Assembly (NCBI RefSeq): GCF_023074055.1
Contig: NZ_JADPKR010000046.1
Coordinates: 1-64,000, forward strand
Direction of reading: 5' to 3'
Length of the DNA stretch: 64,000 nucleotides
From: Bradyrhizobium sp. 141
GTDB lineage: Bacteria; Pseudomonadota; Alphaproteobacteria; Rhizobiales; Xanthobacteraceae
Shown: positions 36,501 to 42,320 of the stretch, piece after piece
Layout of the letters: the number at the start of each line of letters is the position of its first letter
Position numbering within the stretch: position 1 is the stretch's first letter
Notes under the pieces: generated by a model
What the model saw: the letters and a program-made list of their open reading frames with translations, nothing else
Told to the model about the DNA's origin: nothing
Databases searched by the model: none
Program-made: the position numbers and the translations under genes

Positions 36501-38354
36501 GGTGTGGCCGGCGCCGATTTCATCACGGGCGGCGTCAACAGCGTCCAGGGGTCGAACCAAGCCGACACGCTGGTCGGCGGCTCAAATAACGAGTTCTTCT
36601 TTGGCGGTAACGGTGGCGACACGATCAACGCAGCTGGTGGAAACGATGGCATCACCGGCCAGGGCGGCGACGATATGATCGACGGTGGCGCCGGCACCGA
36701 CATGGTGATCTTCTCGGGTGTGCAATCGCAGTACAACGTCACGACGTCCGGGACGATCCAGGTTCAAGATACCATAACGAACCGTGACGGCACCGACACC
36801 CTGACCAACGTCGAAGTGTTGCAGTTCAGCGATGGCATCGTGCTGCTGTCGTCGGGCACTTCGGGGAGTCCGATCGATCTCTCGACGCAGCAGCTCTCTG
36901 GTGCAGCACCCGTGATCGGAACGGCGGGAGACGATTATCTTCGCGTCGGAGCCAATATCTTCGGACACACTCTCAATCTGGGGACGGGGACGGGCGACAC
37001 CGTCCTGCTCAACGGCATCTTCGGTAACGGATACACGCTCAATCTCGCCGGTGTCGAGAACCTGGCCGGCAATGGCAACGACGAGTTCGTCAACCTCGCG
37101 ACGAACGCCAACGGATTGATCGTCAACCTCGGCGGCGGCAATGATCAGCTCAACCTCGCGGGCGGCGCCAACACGCTCAGCCTGATTGGCGTCGATGGAA
37201 TCGGCGGATCCGATTTCGGCGCGACGCCCGGCGTCGACGACGTGCTCACGTTGACGACGACGGTCACGGGCCTGAACATCAGCCTCGGCAACGGCGACAA
37301 TACGATGAATCTCGCTGCCGGCGCGAACTCGTTCGTGAACATCTACGATGTCAATCACGTGTACGGAACGGCCAGCGACGACACCCTGACCGTCACTGGC
37401 GCGATTGCAGCGGCCAACGGCGTTGCGATCGATCTCGGCAATGGCGATGATACTATCGTCCTCGACGGAAACTTCGCTTCCTTTGCCGCAACGGGTATCG
37501 AGCAGATCAACGGCAATTCGGGCGACAATTCGCTCAGCTTGACGAACAACGTCGCCGGTATTGCCATCGATCTGGGCGGCGGAAACGACTTTGTGTCCCT
37601 CGCCAATGGCGTCAATTCGCTCAGCATCAGTGGCGTCGAAAACCTCAACGGCAGTGATTTTACCGGCAATCTCCATCCGTCGGACGATACGCTCACGCTT
37701 CTGAACACCGTGTCCGGAGTGACGGTCAATCTCGGAGAAGGAACGGCCAACGTCCTAAATCTAGCCGAGGGCAGCAATTCGTTCGACAATCTGTGGAACG
37801 TGAATCTGCTCAACGGGAGTTCGGCGGACGATATTCTGACGTTGCAGGCCAGCGCGGCGAACGTGATCGATCTCGGCGACGGCAACGACACCCTGAACTT
37901 CAACGCGAACGTCTACGACATCACCGTGACCAACGTCGAAACCGTCAATGCCGCCGCGAATTTCGACCGGATCACGATCGGCAACACGTCAGGTGACACG
38001 ACGATTACTGCCGGCGCGGGTGCGGATGAGATCTTCGCCAGCGCGGGGCATGACAACTTCCGCTTCGTCGGCATCGCGGATTCAGCCGCCGGTGCTGCCG
38101 ATACCATTCACAATTTCGATGCGGGCAATGATAAATTTACGTTCTCGGGCATCAGCGTTGCCGGCGGTCACATTGAGTATGTGGATGGTCCGACTTTGCT
38201 CGGCAGCAACCAGGCTTCCGCCATTCTGCAGAATTTCGGTTCGGGCAACGACGCCCTCCAGGTCGATATCGATGGCGACGGAGCTAGCGATATGGAGATC
38301 AGCTTGCTGAACGCGAATGGCGCGTTGCACAATAGCAACTTCCTGGTGAGCTAG
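27549..38354 (+). CDS. Giant VCBS / RTX multidomain secreted protein
   Basis: 3601 residues. In order: canonical RTX nonapeptides right at the N-terminus (about 5-115; repeated G-G-x-G-N-D); a linker; VCBS/cadherin-like domains (about 195-640; VTEDG-x-L-T-A-S-G and TFTVKSVDGTTKNISF patterns); a D-x-N-x-N-G-x-x-D-x-G-E segment (about 755-770); a helical Ala-rich stretch (about 800-1020); three composite RTX modules (about 1022-1725, 1728-2417, 2420-3015); a classical RTX block; an array of roughly 65-residue N-L-G-x-G-x-D repeats (about 3125-3490); and a final domain (FRFVGIADSAAGAADTIHNF...IDGDGASDMEISLL) resembling type I secretion C-termini. Calcium-dependent folding after export and a role in adhesion are inferred. 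ATG at 27549 has a weak GAGAAAG upstream. Confidence 0.88.
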   Translation: MIINGTNANNQITGTSSADIINARDGNDTVGAGGGNDLIQGGNGNDSINAGAGNDIIDAGNGNDTVDGGTGNDIILGGNGNDTLLGGAGNDLIAGDNGDDIIDGGAGTDIVSGGNGNDILIYRVSENVDSVDIYDGGKGQDTLRLVVTQEFANSASFRSDLAAIQALIARYGSANYAFNSFDLAVVSIEKVEVVIEGPTNHAPVAVADIASLKEDVTTVASGSLLANDTDADAGDTHTVSAVSGGTDNGTTITVVGTYGTLAVTKATGAYTYTLNNSSASVQALAGGQQVTEQFTYTNADNHAGTGSSTLTVTITGSNDLATITVSGSQDISVTEAGSVAGDPSASGQLAVHDVDNGQNHFAVPASLAGTYGNFTFNAATGAWTYTLDPVKSNPLAAGQQVTDTLTVASADGTATRDIVVNITGTNDAAVIGNVAQHDVTEDGVLTASGTLSINDVDQNQNSFQTGVVSTPGNLGTLTIGTDGAYSYSVANNLVQYLGQGETRDEVFTVKAQDGTTKDVTFTIHGVNDSADIGGLTQHDVTEDGQLTASGQLAISDADQNQAAFQAGQITAPGNLGTVTLLADGHYNYSVDNTAIQYLGANEVKTETFTVKSVDGTTKNISFDIHGAQDAPHLSVQDSSGAADQIITLHIAASKIDQSSALSVKIEGVPSSFTVQNGAAIGEGTWLVTGDSIQNVVLIPNHAVGSPDPITLKITAISDDGVHQAVSSAELSLAVTPGANEINALDIDGYIGGATVFADANNNGILDAGEAFTTTRADGSFTLAGGSGPLVSIGGVDISTGLQVAGVLRAPEGSTVITPLTTLIVALVDSTANGATPLTVDQAISAIAAAFNVDLAADPQNPIDLLSYDPVPAAVTGNATATAVLAAAIQVQSTVAQVSAVGVEPDAVITAIAGAITASQTVPNAPTFNLASSDTVQSVVTLSGVSTAAAATVIEVVAAANDSIQSATNVTELAQAGQVAQGEAADQLAATDFSDPDSVTELTTLYVDNLDQQVQDAVLTPVGNALFGSLGDDVLSGGSGNDLIDGQDGNDRLSGGDGNDILFGGAGKDYLTGGSGNDILDGGPGFDRAVYTDATGGVTINLAAGTASGAGVGTDTLVNIEAAIGSDFADTFNGAGFTGDAHVPGSPVGYNEFEGKGGDDTIISNTNSQGAELTRVSYVSATGAVTVDLAAGYAQGDASVGHDTLVGSGFNGVWGSAYNDTILGSNNPMFTAEVYAGLAGNDYIDGRGGYDRVDYNVDPNTTTGITVNLAAGSVTGDSTVGTDTLRGIEAIRGTNFVDTYNAAGFGSGSVNAGSNGTFNEFTGNGGDDTITGNGFTRLGFNNATAGVQVDLVTGIATGDSSVGTDHFTGVNAVQASMFDDTLLGGATNDTFTGLAGNDDIDGRGGFDVSSYNNIFFTTGSITVNMAAGIVTGDASNGTDTLRSIEGIQGTNFADTYDATGYGVAGANIGNNGTFNQFEGLGGDDVITGNGNTRLIFANATGGVTVNLAGGSATGDSSTGNDTFTGVNSALGSGFDDVYDATGFTGVNANFNSFQGNAGNDTISGNGNTQIQYGNATGAVSINLTAGTAVGDGSVGHDTITGAVFNVLGSNFNDTIIGSASNDSLSGSVGNDTLDGRAGNDFLSGGAGTDTFVYATGGGFDFIQDFVHGQDKIDLTGVYGIFSLADLQSHAAQIGSNTVITFSSGDGLTLQNVDLNSLTASDFLFGTPAAPIVGDDNANDLVGTANAESISGLGGNDRLQGLGGSDLLDGGLGFDRAIYTDATGGITVNLAAGTASGPGVGTDTLIGIEGAVGSNYADTFNAAGFTGSTGLPGAAAGQSEFEGRGGDDIVIGDLNALGQAVTRLSYLGATSAVTVDIGAGTADGDASVGHDTFSNVSTVWGSAYNDTFYGSDNAAFTYETYEGRGGDDYIDGRGGYDQVTYNSDTTTTSGIYVHLAAGTVNGDATVGTDTIRNVEAARGTNFDDTFDATGFGQVGAINVGSSGTFNDFAGAGGDDTVIGNGSTRLNYQIAASSVSVDLETSVIGATNAVTVTGSATGATEGTDSFTGVNAAQGSTFSDTLLGSSFNNNFTGLGGDDYIDGRGGFDVAIYNSLSTVTSGVSVDMAAGTATGDASIGTDTLRSIEGIQGTGYADTYAAIGYGQAGALNIGNNGGFNQFEGLGGDDQITGNGNTRLLYTNATSGITVSLNAGSATGDVSVGHDTFAGVNSVYGSNFSDIYDAIGFVGFNSFQGLAGNDLISGNGSTQLLFANASSGVVVNLANGSADGDGSIGHDTIVGVTNVSGSNFNDTVTGSNGNDQLFGNGGNDLLSGGAGNDALNGGIGADTFVYAIGGGADIIGDFVQADADKIDITGVPGVSTLADIQTLATQQGSNTVINFGNGDTLTLLNVTLSNLTAADFILGQGVHLTGDAGANTLIGTAYADSLSGLAGNDRLKGLDGNDLLDGGLGFDRADYVAATGGITANLAAGSVTGAGVGTDALTNVEGIVGSDYADTYNATGFAGDTGIAGTNVGFNEFEGRGGDDTITGAMNSLGALLTRISYANAAGSVTVDLAAHSAMGDASVGTDTLVGSGFAGIVGSGYADQLLGSANGPGTVEVFEGRAGNDFIDGRTGFDRADYALDPAAAGGIDVQLALGIVTGDAATVGTDTLKSIESVRGSNDVDTFNATGFGAGSTNAGSNGTFNEFIGMGGNDNIVGNGNTRVAFTNATGAVIVDLLAGTASGDASTGLDTFNGVNAVMASMFNDTIRGSNSTATTESFTGLAGDDVIDGRGGFDIISYNNIYFSTGAVTIDFTAGTATGDGSIGNDTFRGIEAAQGTAFNDVFTATNFGAVGFQNGATNNVGNNGNFNQFEGLAGNDMITGNGNTRIIYSSATDAVTVNLQAGTATGGSSIGTDTYVGVNSATGSNLNDTYNAAGFTGVTSAGSFGTFNLFEGLLGNDTITGNGNTRVSYSQASGGGVSVDLSTGIVGGVAGADFITGGVNSVQGSNQADTLVGGSNNEFFFGGNGGDTINAAGGNDGITGQGGDDMIDGGAGTDMVIFSGVQSQYNVTTSGTIQVQDTITNRDGTDTLTNVEVLQFSDGIVLLSSGTSGSPIDLSTQQLSGAAPVIGTAGDDYLRVGANIFGHTLNLGTGTGDTVLLNGIFGNGYTLNLAGVENLAGNGNDEFVNLATNANGLIVNLGGGNDQLNLAGGANTLSLIGVDGIGGSDFGATPGVDDVLTLTTTVTGLNISLGNGDNTMNLAAGANSFVNIYDVNHVYGTASDDTLTVTGAIAAANGVAIDLGNGDDTIVLDGNFASFAATGIEQINGNSGDNSLSLTNNVAGIAIDLGGGNDFVSLANGVNSLSISGVENLNGSDFTGNLHPSDDTLTLLNTVSGVTVNLGEGTANVLNLAEGSNSFDNLWNVNLLNGSSADDILTLQASAANVIDLGDGNDTLNFNANVYDITVTNVETVNAAANFDRITIGNTSGDTTITAGAGADEIFASAGHDNFRFVGIADSAAGAADTIHNFDAGNDKFTFSGISVAGGHIEYVDGPTLLGSNQASAILQNFGSGNDALQVDIDGDGASDMEISLLNANGALHNSNFLVS
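30615..32720 (+). repeat. Composite RTX module 1 of the second giant protein
   Basis: Opens LFGSLGDDVLSGGSGND, then GFDRAVYTDATGGVTINLAA, then several I-T-G-N-G-(N/F)-T-R units, and closes with an RTX block plus AGTDTFVYATGGGFDFIQDF. Same layout as the modules of the first giant protein. Confidence 0.75.
32733..34800 (+). repeat. Composite RTX module 2 of the second giant protein
   Basis: Opens DDNANDLVGTANAESISGLG, then GFDRAIYTDATGGITVNLAA, and closes IGADTFVYAIGGGADIIGDF followed by a short strand region and FILG. It is about 690 residues and parallels module 1. Confidence 0.75.
34810..36595 (+). repeat. Composite RTX module 3 of the second giant protein
   Basis: Opens DAGANTLIGTAYADSLSGLA, then GFDRADYVAATGGITANLAA, with further I-x-G-N-G-N-T-R units. 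It lacks the usual F-V-Y cap and runs into a classical RTX block (36560-36720) followed by the distinct C-terminal repeats. Confidence 0.7.
36930..38010 (+). repeat. C-terminal N-L-G-x-G-x-D repeat array
   Basis: Protein repeats of about 60-70 residues with the recurring cues (I/V)-x-(N/D)-L-G-x-G-(N/D)-(D/N), N-L-A-x-G-x-N-(S/T) and (D/S)-D-x-L-T-L, at least five times between ILNLG-like starts. They differ from the RTX nonapeptides but would also form beta rolls (inference). Confidence 0.6.
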
Positions 38355-38498
38355 TCTGAGCTGGCTCCGGAGTCGCAATAGACCGTCTCCGGAAGGGAGC
38401 GGCGGTGTTGCTGCGCGTCGCGCCTGAGCGATCGACTTAACTATCCTTACGCACAAGGCGGAACCGAGAGCTCGCGCTCGGGATCGCGATGTGATCTT

Positions 38499-38717
38499 TC
38501 AGCGCGGCCGGTGCAGCGGCCCACCTAGGCGCTGGTTCCTGATCTCGCGAAGCAGCAGTATGCGCTTGGTTTGCGCGGCATTGAGCAGGCCCTCGAACAG
38601 GACCAGGACCTCACGCGCCTGCACGTAGACTTCGCTGATGGCGTGGTGGTCGAATCGATAGGCCGCAAGCCGCGCGTCGATCTCGGTGGCGGCGATGGGA
38701 TCGATCCGCCAGCTCAA
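38499..38717 (-). CDS. Small hypothetical protein
   Basis: This 72-residue frame is helical and balanced in charge (YRFDHHAISEVYVQAREVLV, LFEGLLNAAQTKRILLLREI). It ends just outside the second copy of the long repeat. I do not recognise it. The composition supports a real gene more than the frames on the opposite strand do. Confidence 0.45.
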   Translation of the reverse strand: MSWRIDPIAATEIDARLAAYRFDHHAISEVYVQAREVLVLFEGLLNAAQTKRILLLREIRNQRLGGPLHRPR

Positions 38718-38750
38718 TGCGCTTTGTCGCGTATGGTACTCGGACTTATG

Positions 38751-38915
38751 TCATTTTTTCAGAAGTAACCCCATTTCGCGCGCCATCCGCTTGACTGAGC
38801 CGACATGCCGGCGAAGAGTTGCGGCAATTTCCGCCGCGCCGTACCGCCGGCGGATCATCGCCGAAAGCTTCCTGCGTTCGAGGTCGCTCCATTCCTTTGG
38901 CTTCGAGATTTTCAT
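38751..38915 (-). CDS. Small SANT/HTH-like protein (intact copy 2)
   Basis: This 54-residue protein, MKISKPKEWSDLERRKLSAM, then RRYGAAEIAATLRRHVGSVK, ending RMAREMGLLLKK, has three predicted helices with the W...L spacing of small Myb/SANT-like DNA-binding proteins. The truncated copy 1 differs by a stop at the Ser of GSVK. A further C-terminal remnant lies at 41701-41756. Partner and target are unknown. Confidence 0.6.
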   Translation of the reverse strand: MKISKPKEWSDLERRKLSAMIRRRYGAAEIAATLRRHVGSVKRMAREMGLLLKK

Positions 38916-39105
38916 GGTGCTATCTTCCCGCCGGTCCAAGGCGGGCGACATTGGGAAATTTACGGGGTGCCATCCTGAGTTGTGCCAAGAGGCCGAGGAG
39001 AGGGTTGGGGGATTGCTGAGACTCGTGTATGGCCCAACTGCAGCGGGTTGGCCTTCACACCCTTTCAGGAGGAACGGCGGCGCGTTTGATCGCCACGAGC
39101 TTCGA

Positions 39106-39342
39106 CTAACCCGCCCCTTGCGCGAAGACACGTCCGCTAATGCGGCTTACTCGAGCTTGCTGCTTGCGGAAGCGCTGCAATCGACCGTAGACCGCCGGGC
39201 GAGTGCGGCCTAACTGGTGGCCGCTCTCGCTTGCGGTCTCACTCCTATCGAACAGCGCAAGAGGTCGTGCTTCTTCCTCGGGCGACCACGAGCGGATTTC
39301 CAGGCCAATTGTTGGATCAACTATCGATGCTAGCGAAAGCAC
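39106..39342 (-). pseudogene. Second small HTH frame (copy 2), probably degenerate
   Basis: The frame contains IRSWSPEEEARPLALFDRSE, then GRTRPAVYGRLQRFRKQQAR, the counterpart of 12063-12239, but substitutions at helix positions (for example LL to PL) and an atypical tail (GRVFAQGAG) suggest decay. A GTG at 39342 is the nearest possible start, without a clear ribosome binding site. Confidence 0.4.
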
Positions 39343-39388
39343 CGCGAAAATCCGTTCTAGAGCCGGGTCATAAATGAACTTCTCGGCC

Positions 39389-39634
39389 TCAGAGATCCTC
39401 GAACGCGACTCCAATTTGATTGCCACTCGACCACACGAGGCGGCAACTTCGGATGATGCGATCACTCTCGAGCATTAGCTTGAATGTGGAGTTCATGTAC
39501 TGCTTCGACGGAAGCTCAATGGATGCTCCTTGTTCCGATATGTTGACCACGCGACAGCGTAAGCTGGCGCCGTCGCCTGAAATGTAGGCCACCTCGTCCA
39601 CATCGATGCGCTCGAGCTTTCGACGGTCTATCAT
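39389..39634 (-). CDS. PilZ domain protein (copy 2)
   Basis: 81 residues, differing from the copy at 12320-12565 at only a few positions (for example NISEQGASI, SKQYMN, SSGNQIG). The RRKLER basic element and the N-x-S-x-x-G box needed for cyclic di-GMP binding are both kept. Two such paralogues 27 kb apart within direct repeats may be redundant. Confidence 0.85.
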   Translation of the reverse strand: MIDRRKLERIDVDEVAYISGDGASLRCRVVNISEQGASIELPSKQYMNSTFKLMLESDRIIRSCRLVWSSGNQIGVAFEDL

Positions 39635-39655
39635 CTGGTACTGTCCGCAATGACC

Positions 39656-39877
39656 TTAGTCGCCCGATGTGCACCTTGCCTCTAGCAGCCGATGTTGTCG
39701 CGCGATTTGCGATGCTAGGTCTGATCGTTCCTTGGTAAGACTTCTTCTTTGCTCAATCATGTCGTGTCCGTCCCGTTCGAGCACTTCAATCAAGATGGCT
39801 TGGCTTTCAATATGAAGTTGCTTCGCCGAGATTTCTCGCGCGATAGTAGCTAATTCATCATCGCAATGTTGAGGCAT
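39656..39877 (-). CDS. Small coiled-coil hypothetical protein (copy 2)
   Basis: 73 residues starting MPQHCDDELATIAREISAKQ; the remainder matches the copy at 12588-12794 (HIESQAILIEVLERDGHDMI, EQRRSLTKERSDLASQIARQ). The ATG start here supports this as the ancestral form, since copy 1 has a different upstream sequence. No function recognised. Confidence 0.55.
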   Translation of the reverse strand: MPQHCDDELATIAREISAKQLHIESQAILIEVLERDGHDMIEQRRSLTKERSDLASQIARQHRLLEARCTSGD

Positions 39878-40244
39878 AGCAGTCTCATGGCTGGCCTGTC
39901 GGCGAGGACAGCTACATCCTAGCTCGCCTTAGCTGCCAAACCGTTACCTGACCGGTGCAGTCGCTCAGCATCACACTACCGATACTCCGGAGGTCATGAT
40001 GAAGCGTTTGCACAACCGCACCCCGAGGTAAGCCGCTCGGCTCGGCGAAGCGAGCGTGTATAAGCAATTTGGCATAGAGAAGCAGGCACCGGCTTCGCCA
40101 AAACACAACATTTTACCACCGCGCCACTCCGCCGACCCGCGTCGATACACGCTCACGGCTACTCACCGCATTCTACCCGTGCCATCTGCGATTGGGCCGA
40201 GATTGGGGAACAGACCGCTCCGCCCTTGGAACGATCGTCGAGGG
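39878..40244. other. Intergenic stretch, no gene seen
   Basis: Short frames on both strands are Cys- and Arg-rich and lack starts. A minus-strand word at about 40110-40140 looks superficially like a tRNA D-arm, but no T-arm or acceptor pairing follows. Confidence 0.4.
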
Positions 40245-40916
40245 TCACAGGACGCATCCGCACCGGGCCGATTCGGCATATGCCGAAAGGCGCGGGTCGG
40301 CCGCAGAATGCGACTCGCAAAAGCGATCGACGATGTGGATGACCTTCTCGCTGTAGTCCCGGTGCCAGTGCCCAAGCCCGTGTAGAGCGCTTTCCTGGCA
40401 CGCGATCGATTTGAGCTGAAGGATGCGCTCCATGGTATGCAGCGCGCAAGCATGGAGCGTTGGCAGGTCAGGATCGTCAGGTAGAGCCAAGCTCGGAAAC
40501 GCATCCCACCACATGTAGCAAACACCGTTCAGTGCGGTGGTATCGGCTTCGCTCAGGTGGGACAGGCGAGGAGCGCAACGTGGCTCAAACAATTTTGCAA
40601 ATAAAGGAGCAACAGAAGTGACGCACCGAACACGGTCTTCGACCGGTACATCTGTTGAACAAAGCCATCGGTTATCGCCGCCTGCGTTCGTATTCACGAG
40701 GTAGGTTAAGCCTTGCGCGATTTGGCTATCGGCATATCCCAGCAACGCGGGCTCCGGGTCTTCAAACAGTCGAGTGAGATAAGACACGGCTTCTTCCGGA
40801 GGCGGGTCCCACCAATCATGCTCGGCATCGAGATACCAAGGTGCTTGCTGAAAGCGAACCTCGCGGCCAAAGGAGTGCTCCAGCCAATCGTCAAAAGTGA
40901 GAGTTTGAAGGCGCAT
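40245..40916 (-). CDS. Hypothetical protein
   Basis: This 223-residue soluble protein is rich in Trp, Cys and His (WYLDAEHDWWDPPPEEAVSY, LNGVCYMWWDAFPSLALPDD, CQESALHGLGHWHRDYSEKV) and ends CGCVL. The C-terminal half, with ALHGLGHWH, looks like an all-helical HEAT-like or metal-coordinating region, but I cannot name the family. Composition and length support a real gene. It stands alone, with relic-rich DNA on both sides, and may be acquired cargo. Confidence 0.7.
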   Translation of the reverse strand: MRLQTLTFDDWLEHSFGREVRFQQAPWYLDAEHDWWDPPPEEAVSYLTRLFEDPEPALLGYADSQIAQGLTYLVNTNAGGDNRWLCSTDVPVEDRVRCVTSVAPLFAKLFEPRCAPRLSHLSEADTTALNGVCYMWWDAFPSLALPDDPDLPTLHACALHTMERILQLKSIACQESALHGLGHWHRDYSEKVIHIVDRFCESHSAADPRLSAYAESARCGCVL

Positions 40917-41527
40917 CGCAACAGCCGCGGCTCATAGAACCTCATCGATCTGCCAAACCGCTGCGGTTTGGCGTCGCGCTCGCCAATGCTAGGCCGGGTA
41001 GGGGATGAAGCCAAGTCGTGAAAATCCTCAGGCAGATGCCCCTTCGGCACGATCAACCGAGAGGGGGGCCGGTTCGTCGCTTTGATCCAATCGCGATAAC
41101 GTTCGGCTTCCTTGGCCCGGTCCGGCCGCTTGTATACTAGCCCTTCAGGCTCCTTCTGCAGCCAGCTTGAAACAGATCAGGGCCAAGATCGACGCGTTCA
41201 AAGGCAATTGACGAAGACGCCTTCAGGACGGCGCACCGAGAGGCTCTCAGTTCGGCTTCCATATCGAGAGGGGACACGTGCGCAGCTCGGTGAAGCAGCA
41301 GACGGCAGTGCCCACGTTGCGCGTCAGATTGAACGACCTCAAGGGCGCGGGGCGGGTCGCTCGAGCCGCGAAAGGTTTCATTAGCTTTCATGTGGCTAGC
41401 TGGGTGCGTGCCGATTACCGCCGATTGCGGCACATTGGAATGGGAATGCCGGCCCCGGCTGTTACCCCATCCTGCGGCTGGGGCCGTTTTGAACTTTCGC
41501 AACATCGTTCAAAGTTGGTTCACAATC
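40917..41527. other. Relic-rich intergenic stretch
   Basis: No intact gene. Around 41190-41290 a broken frame reads AIDEDAF, TAHREALSSASIS and RGDT, which looks like the remains of a short rhizobial protein, interrupted by a stop. Confidence 0.4.
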
Positions 41528-41662
41528 ATGCTTAGAGGCATTGCCATCGCGCTATTTGGAATGGGCATCTTTTCGCAGCTTGATCGCGCGCTGTTCTATG
41601 GCCGCCATACTGACGCCGCGCTCAGGCTGATGCGGGATATTGGCCGAGGCTTTGGACTGTAG
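41528..41662 (+). CDS. Small membrane protein
   Basis: 44 residues: one hydrophobic segment (GIAIALFGMGIFSQL) then a short soluble tail FYGRHTDAALRLMRDIGRGF. The pattern matches small single-pass proteins common in Bradyrhizobium (hydrophobic helix, then Y-T-D-A-A-x-x-x-L-R-x-I). The function is unknown. The ATG at 41528 has no strong ribosome binding site. Confidence 0.5.
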   Translation: MLRGIAIALFGMGIFSQLDRALFYGRHTDAALRLMRDIGRGFGL

Positions 41663-42320
41663 GCCGGCCTGCGCCTAAATCGACGAAATCTCTTCGAGAC
41701 TTCATTTTCTCAGGAGTAATCCGATTTCTCGCGCCATCCGCTTGACCGAGACATGATGTCCGCCGTGCAAGTCGTCGAACGAGGTCACTCGATCACCGGC
41801 TTCCTTACGGTTGTTCGATCAAAGGAGAATCGCGCCGCCCCGCGCAAACGCCAGGGCCGACGCAACGGACTCGTCGCCTCATCGTCATAGAGATGTTTCT
41901 GTTTGCTGAGCGAAGCTTCCGCTTCCTCGTCACGCGGCAGCAAGCTATCGTGCAAGTGGTTCAGTCCCGAGACTCCAACGAGAGATAGGCCTTTGTCGCG
42001 CACAGCGACCTAGTCCAGGTCCAAATCCGGCCTTTCGGAGCGCCTATCTTCGTCGTACGATGCATCCCTGAACACGAGACGGCGCGAATTCCTCGGGGTG
42101 CAACGGTGCCCTGTTCGTCCCACTGGTTCTGACGCAATCCGCGGGGATTGAACAGCAAGTCGGCAGCTCGATCGCACGCGCCGTCTCTTAGTCCGCCAGC
42201 AGACTGCTGTGATCAATTCGATCTGAGCGCATCTGCCGTATCCATCTAGCGATCTTGGATCCAGAGAGTCAAAAGTCAGTTTCGGTAGACCAACCAATTG
42301 CCTAATCCGGGACGTGGACG
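41663..42320. other. Intergenic stretch upstream of the hybrid kinase
   Basis: No intact gene. It contains a third remnant of the small HTH gene at 41701-41756. Minus-strand frames at 41785-42003 and 42010-42354 have incoherent composition. Confidence 0.45.
41701..41756 (-). pseudogene. Third remnant of the small HTH gene
   Basis: On the minus strand the sequence reads S-V-K-R-M-A-R-E-I-G-L-L-L-R-K followed by a stop, matching the last 15 residues of the protein at 38751-38915. Nothing upstream matches, so only the 3' end of the gene survives. Confidence 0.55.

Larger units (their letters stand above)
38748..39852. repeat. Long direct repeat, copy 2 (about 1.1 kb)
   Basis: Same content and orientation as 11693-12784; the match starts at 'atgtcattttttcagaagta' and ends at 'cgcgatagtagcta'. 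Divergence looks even along the length, so the duplication is not brand new. The two copies bracket about 26 kb including both giant genes. Confidence 0.9.

Noticed and set aside
36582..37676. Minus-strand frame of 364 codons
   Set aside because: Antisense image of the C-terminal repeat array; Val/Ala/Arg-rich with no domain.
40100..40150. tRNA-like word on the minus strand
   Set aside because: A D-arm-like sequence is present but no T-arm, anticodon stem or acceptor pairing could be drawn.
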